Part shown: one piece after another, positions 14,201-26,121 of the stretch
How the letters are laid out: each line of letters opens with the position of its first letter
Numbering within the stretch: the stretch's first letter is position 1
From: Chondrilla cf. caribensis
Lineage: Eukaryota > Porifera > Demospongiae > Chondrillida > Chondrillidae
Length of the DNA stretch: 64,000 nucleotides
Direction: 5' to 3'
Assembly: GCA_964020155.1 (NCBI GenBank)
Contig: OZ026548.1
Coordinates: 3,096,397-3,160,396, forward strand
Program-made: the position numbers and the translations under genes
Notes under the pieces: model-generated
Database searches by the model: none
Told to the model about the DNA's origin: nothing
Seen by the model: the letters and a program-made list of their open reading frames with translations, nothing else

Positions 14201-17200
14201 CTATACTACATAAACACAATTAATAGTAAGGCAAAATCCAAATGGGAGATGTAATTTGTTGTGTCATTTGAGTGATTAAGAATACGTAGAATGAAGAATA
14301 TGAATAATAATATGACATTGTAATAATACATTAAATTATGAATAAGAATATGTAGTTAAAGTCCAGGTACCTAAAATGCACTGTACTCACCTGGAAAAAA
14401 CGTTTGGAGAAATTCAACCTACATATTGATACACAAACATAAGATATATGTATACACACAATTCAAGAGACACTGCATTTGTCCCCTAGTCACACAGTTG
14501 ATAGTTAACATGCTAACAAGAAGTAACCGCTGTCCACTATGAGAAGTGGATTGTGATCTACGGGCTTTGACACCTTTTGAAAAGCCACCACATGGCTGTG
14601 AAGTATTCAATTCTTCCCAAACAGGGCAAGGCCTATTTCTGCCACATTTTCATGGCTATCTTCTAGACATCATAAAAAGTTGCCAGTGGAAAAGAACAAC
14701 TCAAAAATTTGCTCAGTGCTAATGATGAGGAGATGTGTTCTCTGAAAAGGCCTTCTAGCACATTGGCAGAGAAATGCATACAATCAATTCTGGTCTGAAC
14801 CTTCTATCATAAAGCACTGTCTATGTTTGCCATACAGTTTCATGCTATGGTTGTACCCAATTTCCAGTGATAGAATTGTACAGGATGGACCAATTCAATC
14901 AGCAAACTATTTACGTATAACAAAAGATACTTAAAAATGACCAAATGTGTCAGTATTGGGCCCACATGTAAATAAGAATGTGGGTAGGAACATTGAGACT
15001 GTTATGGATAGGAAACCCTAATATGGAATTAGATGATCTCATTTATGCTCCGTTTTAAATATTTTCTCAAATTATGATATAAAAATCTTGCAACTATTAT
15101 CATATAAATTATTAAGAATAAGGTGTTGCAATAGTAATTGACTACATTTGTTAAATTTTGCAATGGTAGCATACTACGGTTATCAAGTAATCTGGAACAA
15201 TAATGAACATGTGCATCAATAGGAGAGTTGATTCAAGTACTACAGATACGAAATATCAATTCCAGCAACCAATAATCCAGCAACTAAAAAAAACTTTATT
15301 TACACAGGGACAGAAAAGATCTTTCATTGCCATCACATCAAGACCTACGTACTTTGTTCTTAGACAAAAAAGGGGAAGGTGGAAACTGGATAACTCACTC
15401 AGCCCTGTGATACAATATCATCTGATGACAGCATATGCACGAAAGAAAATAAATGACAGTGGAACAAATCTCCCTTCTGTTCTGCTAGTGGATTTTTGAT
15501 GGATGGGTTTATTTCAATGTTAGAAACACTCATTGTAAATTATTTGCATACGTATGTTGCACACATCACAGTATTGTGGCACTGTGTTTGGTCAACCAAC
15601 ATTCCAGATGAGTACGTACATCATAGGACCAAGTGAATTATCCCATTGTCACTGGATGCACCTTTTGTCGGGGGCACTTGTGGGTTGATCACAAGACTAC
15701 CTAAGACCTTAATTACAAGTCCATATACAAAACATTACAAAGGTATCTGCAGTTCAGAGGTCACTTTGATATGCTGGAATAATACACTTATATTATGCAA
15801 TAGCAGTTGGTTTGATTAAGAGATTTGTAATAAAGAGGTTCTACTACACATACGTACGTACATGTAAATATTCAGTGAAATAAAATACTAACCTCTTCTT
15901 GAAAACTGCAATGTGGATAATTCTGAAGGTACGGTTCAAGAAAGTCTTTCCGAGAATAAAATAAATCCTAATTGTGAAGAATATTTTAAAAATGAACTCA
16001 TTACAGTGGAACCTGTATAATGCGGACACTTGGGGACCAGCAAGAAGTGTCCTGATTATAAAGGTGTCATGATTTCCCAGGGTTGCCTATCATGTTGCTA
16101 GACTTCGGATTTCACTTCAATAGACCGATTGCGCATTGACATCATCAATGACGTCATCAAGACCGGAAATGGTCGCGAAGGGTGTTCGTCGTATAGATTC
16201 TCATAGTAAGACGTGTTAATAGGTTATATTTTGTCCTTGGGAAAGGAGATTTCGGAACTGTACGTATTTATTTCTCGACTGATTGTAAATATGCCACACC
16301 GCTGTGCTGTTCCCAGTTGTACATCCAACAGCAAGACTTCTCTACAGGTGTTTGTCTTTCCACAAGTTTCCATCTGATGCAGCTCTTCGTCGTAATCGGG
16401 CTAAAAACATACGTAGAGTTGAAAGTAAGGGAGTTTGGACTATTAACAGTTCCACACGTGTGTGTACTAAGCATTTTACTGCCGAATCGTACCACGTAAA
16501 TTCGGTATCAGGTAGAAAAAGAATGCACAAGACCACATGGACAAACAGAATCTTAACATCCAAGTCCAAGTAGGATTGCAACCCACTTCCAGCAAGAGGA
16601 AAGCACCTGCCAATGCCCCAGATGGAAACTTGTGAAAGGACGTGTGGAGAAGTCTTGCTGTTGGATGTACAGCCAGGAACATGCAGCACAGTGGTGTGGC
16701 ATATTTACAATCAGTCGAGAAATGTATAGAATACGTATGTACAGTTTGGAGAATCTCCTTTCATGCAGGCAAAATATAAGGTCAGAAGAAATAACAATCA
16801 TATCTAAGCACATGTGGACTATTCTTTGACTCTACACGAGACAGCAAAATATATCCATCGTTTACACATACAACTTTGCATACACTTATTAAGACGTGTA
16901 TCTATTACCACAGCTATACGGCGATCACGAGAGAATTTAACACCGGTATATCACATACTGCTGAACTAATTCAGCTTTTTTCCAGATCTACAACTACCTC
17001 GATAGGCTGGCCATCATTTCAGCTGTTCAACGTTCAAATCGTCGGGAGATTTTCCACCAAGGCTAGAGCCAAGAATGTCCTTTTTCGACAATCGGTACGT
17101 GGTCCCCATAGTAAAATCCTACCCATGACACCCTTCGCGACCATTTCTGTTCTGCATGACGTCAATGCGCAATCGGTCTATTACTCAACACAATAATAAA

Positions 17201-19653
17201 TAATATACTGATATGCAAGTTATATATGACAGGAAAAGTGTTTTCAAATTAAATCAGTGATTAGGGACTGTTTAGGTCAATCGTGGAATTCAATATGGTC
17301 TAGAAGTCCCATGGTGTATATTGTTCAAGTTAAAATAAAAAAACCTCGTGGGGCTGCCTGTTAAAGCTATTTACTCCCATACGATATAATATGTATTCCC
17401 AAGCGTAACCGCAACAATGAATTTATATTGTAAATTATATATATATATTTCTATATTATATATATTATATTTCTATATTGCGCGAGAAAAGATGGCCGAT
17501 TTCGAAACACAGAGAATTGGAAATTGGGCTAGAATTCGAGCGCAACAGCTTCGCCTAATGTAATAATTTCAGCGAAGGTTCTTTTAAACCTAAGAAAGAC
17601 ACCCAAGTAATTTGAGTGTGGGGGATGGTAGTTTTTAACTCGAATTACTTGTTTTCACGGTCCTAAGAAGTATCGAAAAAGATTGAGAGATGCTCTCGAT
17701 AGAATTGAACAACAACCAAGCTTTATATTAGATCGATATGTTTTTTTGCTTGACAATGCATTCTTGCCAGTTTTAAGAATTATAATTATTTAGCGCTGTC
17801 CGGAATATGCAGGTAATTTTACGAACCAATGATGTAACGGGACTGTAAATGGCTGTTCTGATTACGTAATACAGAGGTGTCTGAATTTTCAGATGCCTAA
17901 ATACCAGTTTTAAATGGAGAAAGATTCGGGACAATATCCGTCATATGCAGGTGTCCGCTTTTTCCAGAGTCTGGATTAACAGGTTCCACTGTATTACTAT
18001 TAGAAATAGCTTACCATTACTTCATATAGGCCAATTTCCTTCGAGATACATTCAAACAATGGAGGTAAAGCAAGAAGCAAGGTTGTGTTGCCACAAGTTT
18101 TCAAGATGAGCCTTTCCTTTGTAACAAACATGCTACTTTCACTAAATCATACAAAAAACATTAAAATAATAGATCATCTACTACAACAGATGTTCAAATG
18201 TCCATAAAGAATCCTTTTACAAACAACATAGACTGTACATACCTCAGCAGATAAGCATCCATAGTTGGATTTTGACAATGGCTAAGTATAGCACAATTTA
18301 CCTCTTGTAGTATACTTTCCCAACTTGACCTGTGATTATAAAAGAAATATCCCACTTTACATCACAGTAGAACCTCAGTCACCCAAACACTCAATTATCC
18401 AAGTACTGTATAGAGATAAGGATGATAAGGTTAAAACGTATCATTAATGCCATTAACATGTGCTCAAAAATTTATGCTACTGTGCTCTCTCAATCTCCTA
18501 TGATTCCAGAAATACTTTAAGGAGTTTGAAACCTTCATAGTTCCAATTTTAACTTTGAACAGTACATTCAATGGTATCCTACATATTTCACTGAATATTC
18601 CTAAAATGTTGCCATAGTACTGTAGTACACACAGGTTGGTCAGCAAAGCATATGGTCATGACAGCATTCACAGAAAAAAAAAACAGAAGACTGATTTCAA
18701 CCCTATTAGCTGTTTACCAATTTCTGAAATTACCCTAATCTACCTTACTCACAGAGCAACTCCGAAAGCTACTTCCAGTTTCTCAAGATGTGCTAAACAA
18801 TATGGTGTAATGGACGGAAGACACGTTCGAGGTGAACAAAGCTATATATTGAGCACGAAGCTTCATTTTCCAAATCCACAAATGTAAATCCGAAAAAACA
18901 TGGTGAGAAGCCTATAAAGCCTCTTAGTTGCACTTTCATCTCAGCCATGGAACAGTTATAGCAGTAATACATGGACAGACAGACACACACACACACAAAC
19001 ACACTACTGTATGCTGCCACTCTGCACATGCGCAGACCGAGGCATAATAACAAAGCCTTTTCCAGTATGTACCCTCATCCTTATCCACCATATCATGCAA
19101 AAGGTGCTGCAACTATATGCACACCTTATAGACCAGGTCTATTATACTTATTGTAGACAGCATGTAATTTCTCTCCAAAACTGAGATGGCATAAACATTG
19201 AAAAGATCTGGTTACAGACTGTCTGAGAGGAGGAACAATGGGTTGAACCCAAAATCGCTACGACCACAAACTCCACATTGACAAGTCTCTTTTGTACCTA
19301 AGTAAAATGCCAACCAAAATATCATATCTTATGAATGTAATTTGTGATCCTACTATATTTTGTCAAATAAGTCGTCCTAATTCATGATTAACACAATCAT
19401 AGGACATCCCTGATAACTTTACAATTAGTTGCCATAAAGTATTACAGAGCATCTAGGGTATAAGTTTTTCAAGGGTACCAAAGTACAACGGGTCGAAATT
19501 TCAGACATATTGCACGTACACATATTAACTAGCCAACCTGCATATCTTCTTCAAACCAGATGATTGTGGTGGAAATTTGAACCATATTTCCAGCAACTTC
19601 TCCGCTCCTTCAAAAAATCCAATATCACTACTGGATGGGGGAGTCTTCGACAT
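11218..19653 (-). CDS. AMD1: S-adenosylmethionine decarboxylase proenzyme
   Basis: Makes decarboxylated SAM, the aminopropyl donor for spermidine and spermine. Eleven exons, listed 5' to 3' on the minus strand: 19538-19653, 18243-18329, 18015-18141, 15893-15967, 14391-14418, 13767-13806, 13274-13331, 12964-13134, 12373-12450, 12014-12094, 11218-11337. All join in phase to 326 residues, close to the 334 of the human enzyme. The N-terminus reads [13 protein letters not shown]. The self-cleavage site LSESSMFV gives the pyruvoyl serine at about residue 70. Further family text is [23 protein letters not shown] and CSYASFE; the CGYS cysteine-serine region belongs to the active site. An in-frame ATG at 19683 could add ten residues. 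Two exons are only 28 and 40 bases. AMD1 and the sirtuin gene diverge from a shared region of about 1.1 kb. Weakest part: the divergent last exon. Confidence 0.92.
15893..15967 (-). other. AMD1: AMD1 exon 4, beside a transposon end
   Basis: This 75-base exon encodes [11 protein letters not shown] and related text of the decarboxylase core. Only about 35 bases separate its acceptor from the end of the inverted-repeat element at 16003, so the branch-point region is constrained or partly supplied by transposon sequence. Confidence 0.75.
16119..17182. mobile_element. Foldback element with THAP fragment
   Basis: Outer arms of about 22 bases (16119-16140 and 17161-17182, text AATAGACCGATTGCGCATTG) are near-perfect complements. 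Similarity continues through the GGTCGCGAAGGGTGT blocks. An inner inverted pair (about 16240-16380 against about 16612-16760) copies the start of a THAP coding sequence in both orientations. The element lies inside the larger inverted-repeat element. Confidence 0.75.
16291..16570 (+). pseudogene. THAP zinc-finger domain, frameshifted
   Basis: Starts [10 protein letters not shown], giving the first zinc Cys pair. After a frame change near 16350 it reads [18 protein letters not shown], then [11 protein letters not shown], which supplies the final Cys-x2-His pair of a C2CH THAP finger. THAP domains bind DNA and occur in P-element-type transposases and in host factors derived from them. The frameshift and the absence of a downstream transposase body mark it as a remnant of a transposon gene. 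Confidence 0.65.
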
Positions 19654-19692
19654 TTTAGACAATGAACAATGTTGACGCTCCATATGGAACTG

Positions 19693-19716
19693 CTAGGAAT
19701 CACTACACCCTTTCAT
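19693..19716 (-). promoter_or_regulatory. Candidate short uORF upstream of AMD1
   Basis: On the minus strand an ATG at 19716-19714 opens a seven-codon frame, MKGCSDS, with TAG at 19695-19693. It stops about 10 bases before an in-frame extension ATG (19683) and about 40 bases before the preferred AMD1 start. Mammalian AMD1 mRNA has a six-codon uORF (MAGDIS) that stalls ribosomes when polyamines are high. Length, position and Asp-x-Ser-like end are suggestive. It is not known whether these bases are in the mature mRNA. Confidence 0.4.
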
Positions 19717-20812
19717 AAAGGCAAAGCCTAATAGATCACAACAGGCAAAGAGTTAGAAGACAGTTAACAGGACAGTTAGAGACCGAATTCGATTATTAGA
19801 GAACCCAAGTCGACCGAACCTTCACACCACGTGGAACGAAGACTATAAATATGTAAATAACGTTTTTCCGTTACGTCATCGAGTGAAATCTGAGCCTGAT
19901 GATGGCGTCCGCCATTTTGAATGGCTGAAATTAATACGAGCGTAGACGCTCGATAACTTTTTTAATGTCTGTGGTAGAAGCGTACAGTTCGAACGGAGAA
20001 TCGTTGATTCGAGCGGGTGTAGAGACGCCTTACCTAATCCCACAAACCTACATCGATGGAGGATCCAATCAATTCGAAGTGATTCCGGTGACAGAACGTA
20101 AGAACGCAAAGAGTCTAAGAAAAACTAGAGACTGATCTGGAGTCTTCACCTAATTTAGCTGCATTGAAATAGGATCATTAGGGCATTTAACCAGAGAATC
20201 AGTCAGTGCTCTGCACAAGATAATTCTATCCCAATCGAGGAAATTCATCTCAATCTCTGTTTCAACATAGTAAAATCGCCATCAGCCGCGTGGCCGCTCT
20301 GCACATATCTTCAACAGAAGACTAAGTACTACTTGGAACTAAATTCTATTCCACTGATCTAACTCCATTTGCCCACCTCACTCTTAAAAATAATTGGTAT
20401 GTCTTCTTTATATAGACAATTCAGCATTGGTACATAGGTAAATTGTCATGTTATGTCCAAGACTGTTTTCAGACATCAACAATTACAGTCATGCCTCATA
20501 CTGAAACTTTCTAACATAGATTTTCACATCAATTATGTGGTATCCAACACAATTCAATGTGTATATAGACAGCTGTACTATACCTATGAACTGTCTTTAA
20601 ATTATGTTAAAATAATGTGGCAGGATTATTCTTGACAAGGCAACAAAACCTGATGTAATCGTAAATATCATGTTAATATTATAGACTAAAATATACCATA
20701 GATACTTGAATAACGTGGTAAGATAAACTATGAAATGCATACGATCTATTAAGGGTCTATGATCATACGTATGCATCGTTACATAACTATAGAGTGAAGC
20801 TCCTCCTTAAAA
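19717..20812. promoter_or_regulatory. Shared upstream region of AMD1 and the sirtuin gene
   Basis: About 1.1 kb separates two divergent starts. It is more GC-rich near 19780-20110 than the flanks, with several CG dinucleotides, which suits a bidirectional promoter or 5' UTR. A 77-codon minus-strand frame (19876-20109) has no recognisable domain. No TATA box is convincingly placed. Confidence 0.45.
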
Positions 20813-23800
20813 ATGGCTTCCCCCATAAAGGATGAGAATAACAGTGCTGGTTTGAGTGATAACGGAAACAGTAGTGAAAGTAAGTGTGTAGTGACGGTCC
20901 TAATCTAGTTTAATCATAGATACTCTAATAGATGCAATGAATACAGGGTGAGTATGGTGGAATGTGATCAACTTCCGCTCGGTTTTTACCTTTTAGTTAT
21001 ATTAAGTGCATGGTAGCTTGATTTGGACCTATCTATGTATTTCAAAGAGTCTGGCTCCCCATTCCATTTCGAAAGATCCTGTACTTGCCATTATGATTTT
21101 GATTTTCAACAAAAAGTCATCGTAGGTAGCTGTGACAAGTAAATCATAGTGTTTTTACTACAGGTGAAGAATCCTACGAAACATTGGATTCTGAAGACGA
21201 TTCTGATGTGCTACGATTACCTCAGGTAGATGGAGTCAGCTTACATCACATTCTTGGCCATTACCTTATGCCAGGTGTCCAGCTGGTTAGTTATTATGTG
21301 AGAAGTGTATAGTCATGGCGCCTACTATTCTATAGTAGATTGTTGTGGCATTTATTCGTCAGTATTATCTTTGTTCTCCTGTTACTACATACATTCATAC
21401 ACCCTTACATATACATAATATGTACATATGTATGTATGTATATGTAAGAGTGTCAATTCAACACTCGATCTAGAAATGGACTCATTGTGATCATAGACCC
21501 TAGATACTGGGACTGGGAACAGTTATATTTATATGCATTATCATGTGTGGGTTACAATATAAACACTAAACTGCAAGGAGTCAAGCGTGTTGTATGTGCG
21601 TGGGCGACAACATTTTTCTTTCTTTCCTATTTCCAACTCCAAAGGCACAAGATTGTATGTGCATTAAAATACCTTAAAAGAGATTTCTATGCACCATTGT
21701 TTCATAAAATTTTTGTCGCAAAGCTTTGAACAAAAGGTAAAATAAGGGCTCTCACAAGTAAAACATCCGTCTAAATTTTATGTACACGTTTTCATAGTGA
21801 ATGAACGTTTACAAACCTTCACAAAGCTTTAGATGTATACCTAGTAATGTCCTACACGAAGTAATACATTTTGAAGAGACTCTCTAAGTACAACAGGCGG
21901 GGTATCGTCAATTACAGCCTTCCGCGAAAGGGTAAGTTCTGCACACATTATCTTCGCAAAACGTTGGCCAATTGGTTCTGCTCAAAGTTCAGAGGATTCA
22001 GAAACTCTCCGTTTATGATGTTCACTACACATAAAGGTTATAGGCTTGCCAATCCGTTTATTTTTGTGCACGTTTCTATTGTCACTCTCAAGTCGTAGAC
22101 CTCGAGTAGTGTACAAAAGATATGCTGAGGTATGATGTAATATTCCGGAAATGACAACACACTTGACCATACTAATTAGCGGGAGTTGCCAGTCCTGGTA
22201 TCTAGGGTCTATGGTGTGATGTACTATTAGATAAAATTGGCTGGAACCATGTTTCCATTAATTCTGATGCTTGCTCTATATTTTGTGAGGTAGTCTTCAA
22301 ATTCAATTCCTTCCAAGAAAAATATGAAAAAGTGATAAAATGTACTTCCCAGGAAATTATCCACAACATAATACTAACATTTAACGGGTTTTACACCCTA
22401 CTATACTATGATGCCTGGGCATTTTCTTTGGTGTGGTTGAGTGTATAATTCACTGAAGGACCCAGAAGCAGAGCCCAAAGGCTAATTATTCCACTTCCTT
22501 TCCCAATGCGTAAGTGTCTCGTACCATGATGAAGGACAACCAAAGGTGCAGCCCGAGGATGTACATTATATGTCTGAATTTAGTTTCAAGACTTTTTGCT
22601 ATACAAATGACCCAGGCTGTTTTCAATATTATTGTTTCAAGATTTGGAGCCTATAGCTGGTACAAGATACAACTCCTGAAATAAAAAACTAGCTGTCCAT
22701 TATTTCCAGCCACCCTGTTAGCTCATGTGAGGTCTGTTGTTTTGAAGCATGCACCTTTCAACCCTGACCTTTACCATATTTACTTAACATTCACATTAAT
22801 ATTTGTAGCTAATAATTCCAATTATCTGTATTGTAATGAAAATAAAAGTGATATTTTATTGTTATTGTAGAGGCTCATGGTTATGGTATCAAATAACGTA
22901 AGATGATAATTATAATCAATGAAGACTTTTGCAGTTGAAAAGTCTTATTATTAATCACAATCATCACATGAATGTTCAATATGTTTTTACATTAAATTTT
23001 TCTTGTGTGTATTGTCCTAAAATATTGAAATCCCACGTTTCAATGTTTGCTTGTTAGAGGTATGACCGTCTTGTCTCGACAGCCTCCAGATCTATCCAAA
23101 ACGATGTTGTGGAAGATTGTCTTAAAGTGTATGCAAGAAATCCCCAGAAGACAACAACTGATGGATGTCAACTCAATTGATGATGTTATTGCGCAGTTGC
23201 ATAAAGCTTCTAAAATAGTAGTGGTCACTGGTGCAGGAGTGAGTGAATCATCAAGTTTTATGTAAAGGCTTATTACAAGCTCCTGTATTAGATATTCTGT
23301 AGTACAGATTGAGGTATTTATACCTTGAAATACATTTCTAATGCATTATTGGTGGGTAGCACTCTAAACTTGATTATGCATACTGTCTGTAGTGCACACC
23401 TATCCCTGAGGTTTGTATCATCAGTGACTATATAAGCTTTTTATTTTATAGATTTTCGTTGCAAGGGGTTTTTACCATTTTTTTTCCCATGGTTACTGCA
23501 GATATCTGTGTCCTGTGGTATTCCAGATTTTCGCTCAAGGAATGGTATTTATGCTCGATTGGCTAAAGATTTCCCAGAGCTTCCCGAGCCTCAGTCCCTG
23601 TTTGACATACAATTCTTTCATATTGACCCGAAGCCTTTCTTCAAATTTGCTAAGGTACATACAAATACATGCCATACCTTCATGCTGAATGCCCAAGTAT
23701 TGGGATGTCTCTACAGTTTGCCAGTTTTGATGAAAATCAAACATTTGTGATTTGTTAGGTAACTGCTGTCTATTCATTTCTTTAGGAAATTTTTCCAGGT

Positions 23801-25712
23801 AAATTTAGGCCCTCTCCGTCGCATTACTTCATTGCTGCTCTGCAGAAACAAGGAAAGTTGTTAAGAAATTATACTCAAAATATTGACACTCTTGAGAATA
23901 TTGCTGGAATAACCGACCTTGTTCAGTGTCATGGTATGTATAATAAGGTGTAATTGATTATAGTTTAGTGCCATGTATACAGTGAATTCTCATTAATCTG
24001 CCACCACTTTATCTGCAAAACCTTTTAATCTGCCACAATCTCCCAATAACAATACCATATAATGTACAAATACCCATGAATATCCAGTTAATCTGCCAAA
24101 CATGTTAATCCACCATATTCTTTGAATTGTGGCAGATTAACGAGTATTAACTTATAGGTGTATTGGCTAATTAGTCCATATATGGGCACAGGGGATTACT
24201 AAAATATCAAATCCTGGATGTTTGAAGTGGCAAAAGTATCATAGAAACATGATCACATGTCTGAATCTATGAACTGTAGCATACTATATGTCATTGGGTG
24301 CAAAGTAATATTTTTTCTTGTCAACCCAAACTTTAATGAACTGCTGTTGACAAGAGCCTTTTCTTAGGGAATAGATCTCTTTATATCCTATGTAATGTCA
24401 CCTTATTACCATCTGAACCCATAAGTAATAGTTGAATTCTGGCATAGTGAATGATATAGACCATTTTTACTGCAAGTATGCGTATGGCCCAATACAGCAT
24501 AATATGATATATCCAATAGAAATGTGTTTACTAATTTTCTTCCTTGTTATCACACAATTAATCCTAACAATAAAATCTGTATGGTGTCCTGTGCTGTATC
24601 ACTGACCCGTGCAACATGCTTATGTATGCACAGTTTTTCCTTTGATCTACTCCTCAACCAGGATACAATGTACTGTTACAGTACCTTGATGCTTACATGC
24701 ATCCTCATTTAATTCATGTGTTTTCATTGTTGCACATAGGATCCTTTCTCACAGCCTCTTGTACCAGATGTGGACTGCAAGTATCATGTGAAAACATTAG
24801 ACAGGACATCCATGATGGGGTAAACCATTGTCAATATGCCATGATTGTCTCACAATGTAGCTGTTTGTGTGTATTCCTATGCAGACTGTACCTGAATGTC
24901 CTCAATGTAAAGAAGTGATGGCAGATAGGGATGATGAAGATGAAATGGCGATAATGAAACCGGACATTGTCTTCTTTGGTGAAGAGCTCCCTTGTGAATT
25001 TCATTCACAACTACAAGATGATATGGAGCAGGTACATAGATTGTTTATGAAGAATTTTTATATGTTTCTATTTTAGATCATTGCCTTTTGTAGGCTGATC
25101 TTTTGATAGTGATGGGGTCCTCCTTGAAAGTACGACCTGTCGCATTAGTTCCAAGTATGTAACTAGTGAAATCATCATACACTGAGTCTCATTTGCACTA
25201 GAGTGTTAGGGACATGTTTTGTTTGTTTTCTTGCAGATTTGATAGATCCCAAAGTACCGCAAATTTTGATAAACAAAGAATCACTAAGACATTTCAACTT
25301 CGATGTGGAGCTCTTGGGCAACAGTGATGACATTGTTGAAGAATTGTGTTATCGCTTAGGAGAAAATTGGGCTAAACACGTACCATTTTCTGGGCCTTGT
25401 CAATCAAAAGGTATCTATTAGGTTCACATTCCATGATTGTAAATATGGTGATTTAAAGTGATCCTTTATTAAGCCTGTAGGTTTATACCTCCAAATCGCT
25501 ACTTGTTCAACGGGGCAGAATATCCTTCAGATGATGGAAACTCAACAAGTGATGAGACAAGTAAAGACTTTAGTGATGGTCACAGCTCTAGATCTGATAG
25601 GCATTGTGTAGCAGGTGTGGTTGAATCAGGTGGGGGAAAAGATTCAAAGCGACATGTTTTTCCCGATGGAGAAAGCAGTAGTAATCCTAAACGATCAAAG
25701 TCAGACAATTAA
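20813..25712 (+). CDS. SIRT1: SIRT1-like NAD-dependent protein deacetylase
   Basis: Removes acetyl groups from lysines using NAD+; family members are mainly nuclear. Ten exons: 20813-20879, 21164-21274, 23060-23238, 23502-23654, 23786-23933, 24740-24819, 24885-25031, 25094-25154, 25237-25410, 25474-25712. They join in phase to 452 residues. Visible family features are YLMPG before the core, VVVTGAG then CGIPDFRSRNGIYARL (NAD-binding fold), NYTQNIDTLE, the catalytic His in QCHG, two Cys-x2-Cys zinc pairs (CTRC, CPQC), IMKPDIVFFGE, GSSLKVRPVALVP and QILINKE. The C-terminus has PPNRYLFNGAEYPSDD, like the ESA segment that activates SIRT1, then a Ser/Asp-rich tail. At 452 residues it is much shorter than the 747-residue human SIRT1, mostly from reduced terminal extensions. 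Intron 2 (1.8 kb) holds a DNA element. Confidence 0.93.
21491..22216. mobile_element. DNA element with about 27-bp inverted ends in sirtuin intron 2
   Basis: The left end TCATAGACCCTAGATACTGG and the right end, complementary with few changes (about 22185-22215), bracket about 725 bases. Internal frames of 60-80 codons show no transposase signature, so it looks non-autonomous. Confidence 0.7.
23979..24153. mobile_element. MITE, family A (CAGTGAATTCTC ends)
   Basis: Starts ACAGTGAATTCTCATTAATC and ends with the complementary GGCAGATTAACGAGTATT. Internal lines repeat TTAATCTGCCA on both strands. Lies in sirtuin intron 5. Same family as copies near 31917, 32784, 48110, 54719 and 59190. Confidence 0.8.
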
Positions 25713-26121
25713 TGTATTCCATTGTCTGGTTGACTGTCTTATGCTTTGATTTTTATCAGCATATTATGTGCACAGTGTTTAATGGTATCATATTTATAAG
25801 ATATGTAAGTTAATGTTCTGTTCACTGGGACAAAATTTTGAGTTCATGCAATTGCAATCATGAACAACTAGACATCCCTCATGTGAATTAGCTGTGTATA
25901 TATTTATTGCAAATTAATGGAAGTGCATACATGATGATTGTCATGTGAGCGAGTCGGATCACGCATTTTCCGTTCGTATGCGCCTAGTGTAGTTCGCCCA
26001 CGGGGCGCTATTATACTGACTACTCGGAATTTAGTATATCCGGTGTGTACTTCCTCTCCCTATTCGGTGCAGTACTATTCGTGGGTGTATGTGAAGACTA
26101 GAGGGCACCATTTGACAAAAG
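25713..26121. other. Spacer between the sirtuin and subtilisin genes
   Basis: About 400 bases that must hold the sirtuin 3' UTR and the promoter of the next gene. The part from 25945 is more GC-rich with several CG dinucleotides. No open frame of interest. Confidence 0.5.

Larger units (their letters stand above)
16003..17994. mobile_element. DNA transposon with pogo/Tigger-like inverted ends
   Basis: The left end ACAGTGGAACCTGTATAATG (16003) and the right end, complementary to it with changes (ending near 17994 in TTCCACTGTA), plus nearby matching GCGGACAC/GTGTCCGC text, look like terminal inverted repeats. CAGTGGAACCT-type ends are typical of Tc1/mariner-pogo (Tigger) elements. No intact transposase is seen, so the copy is non-autonomous. 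It fills most of AMD1 intron 3 and contains a second foldback element. Confidence 0.65.
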
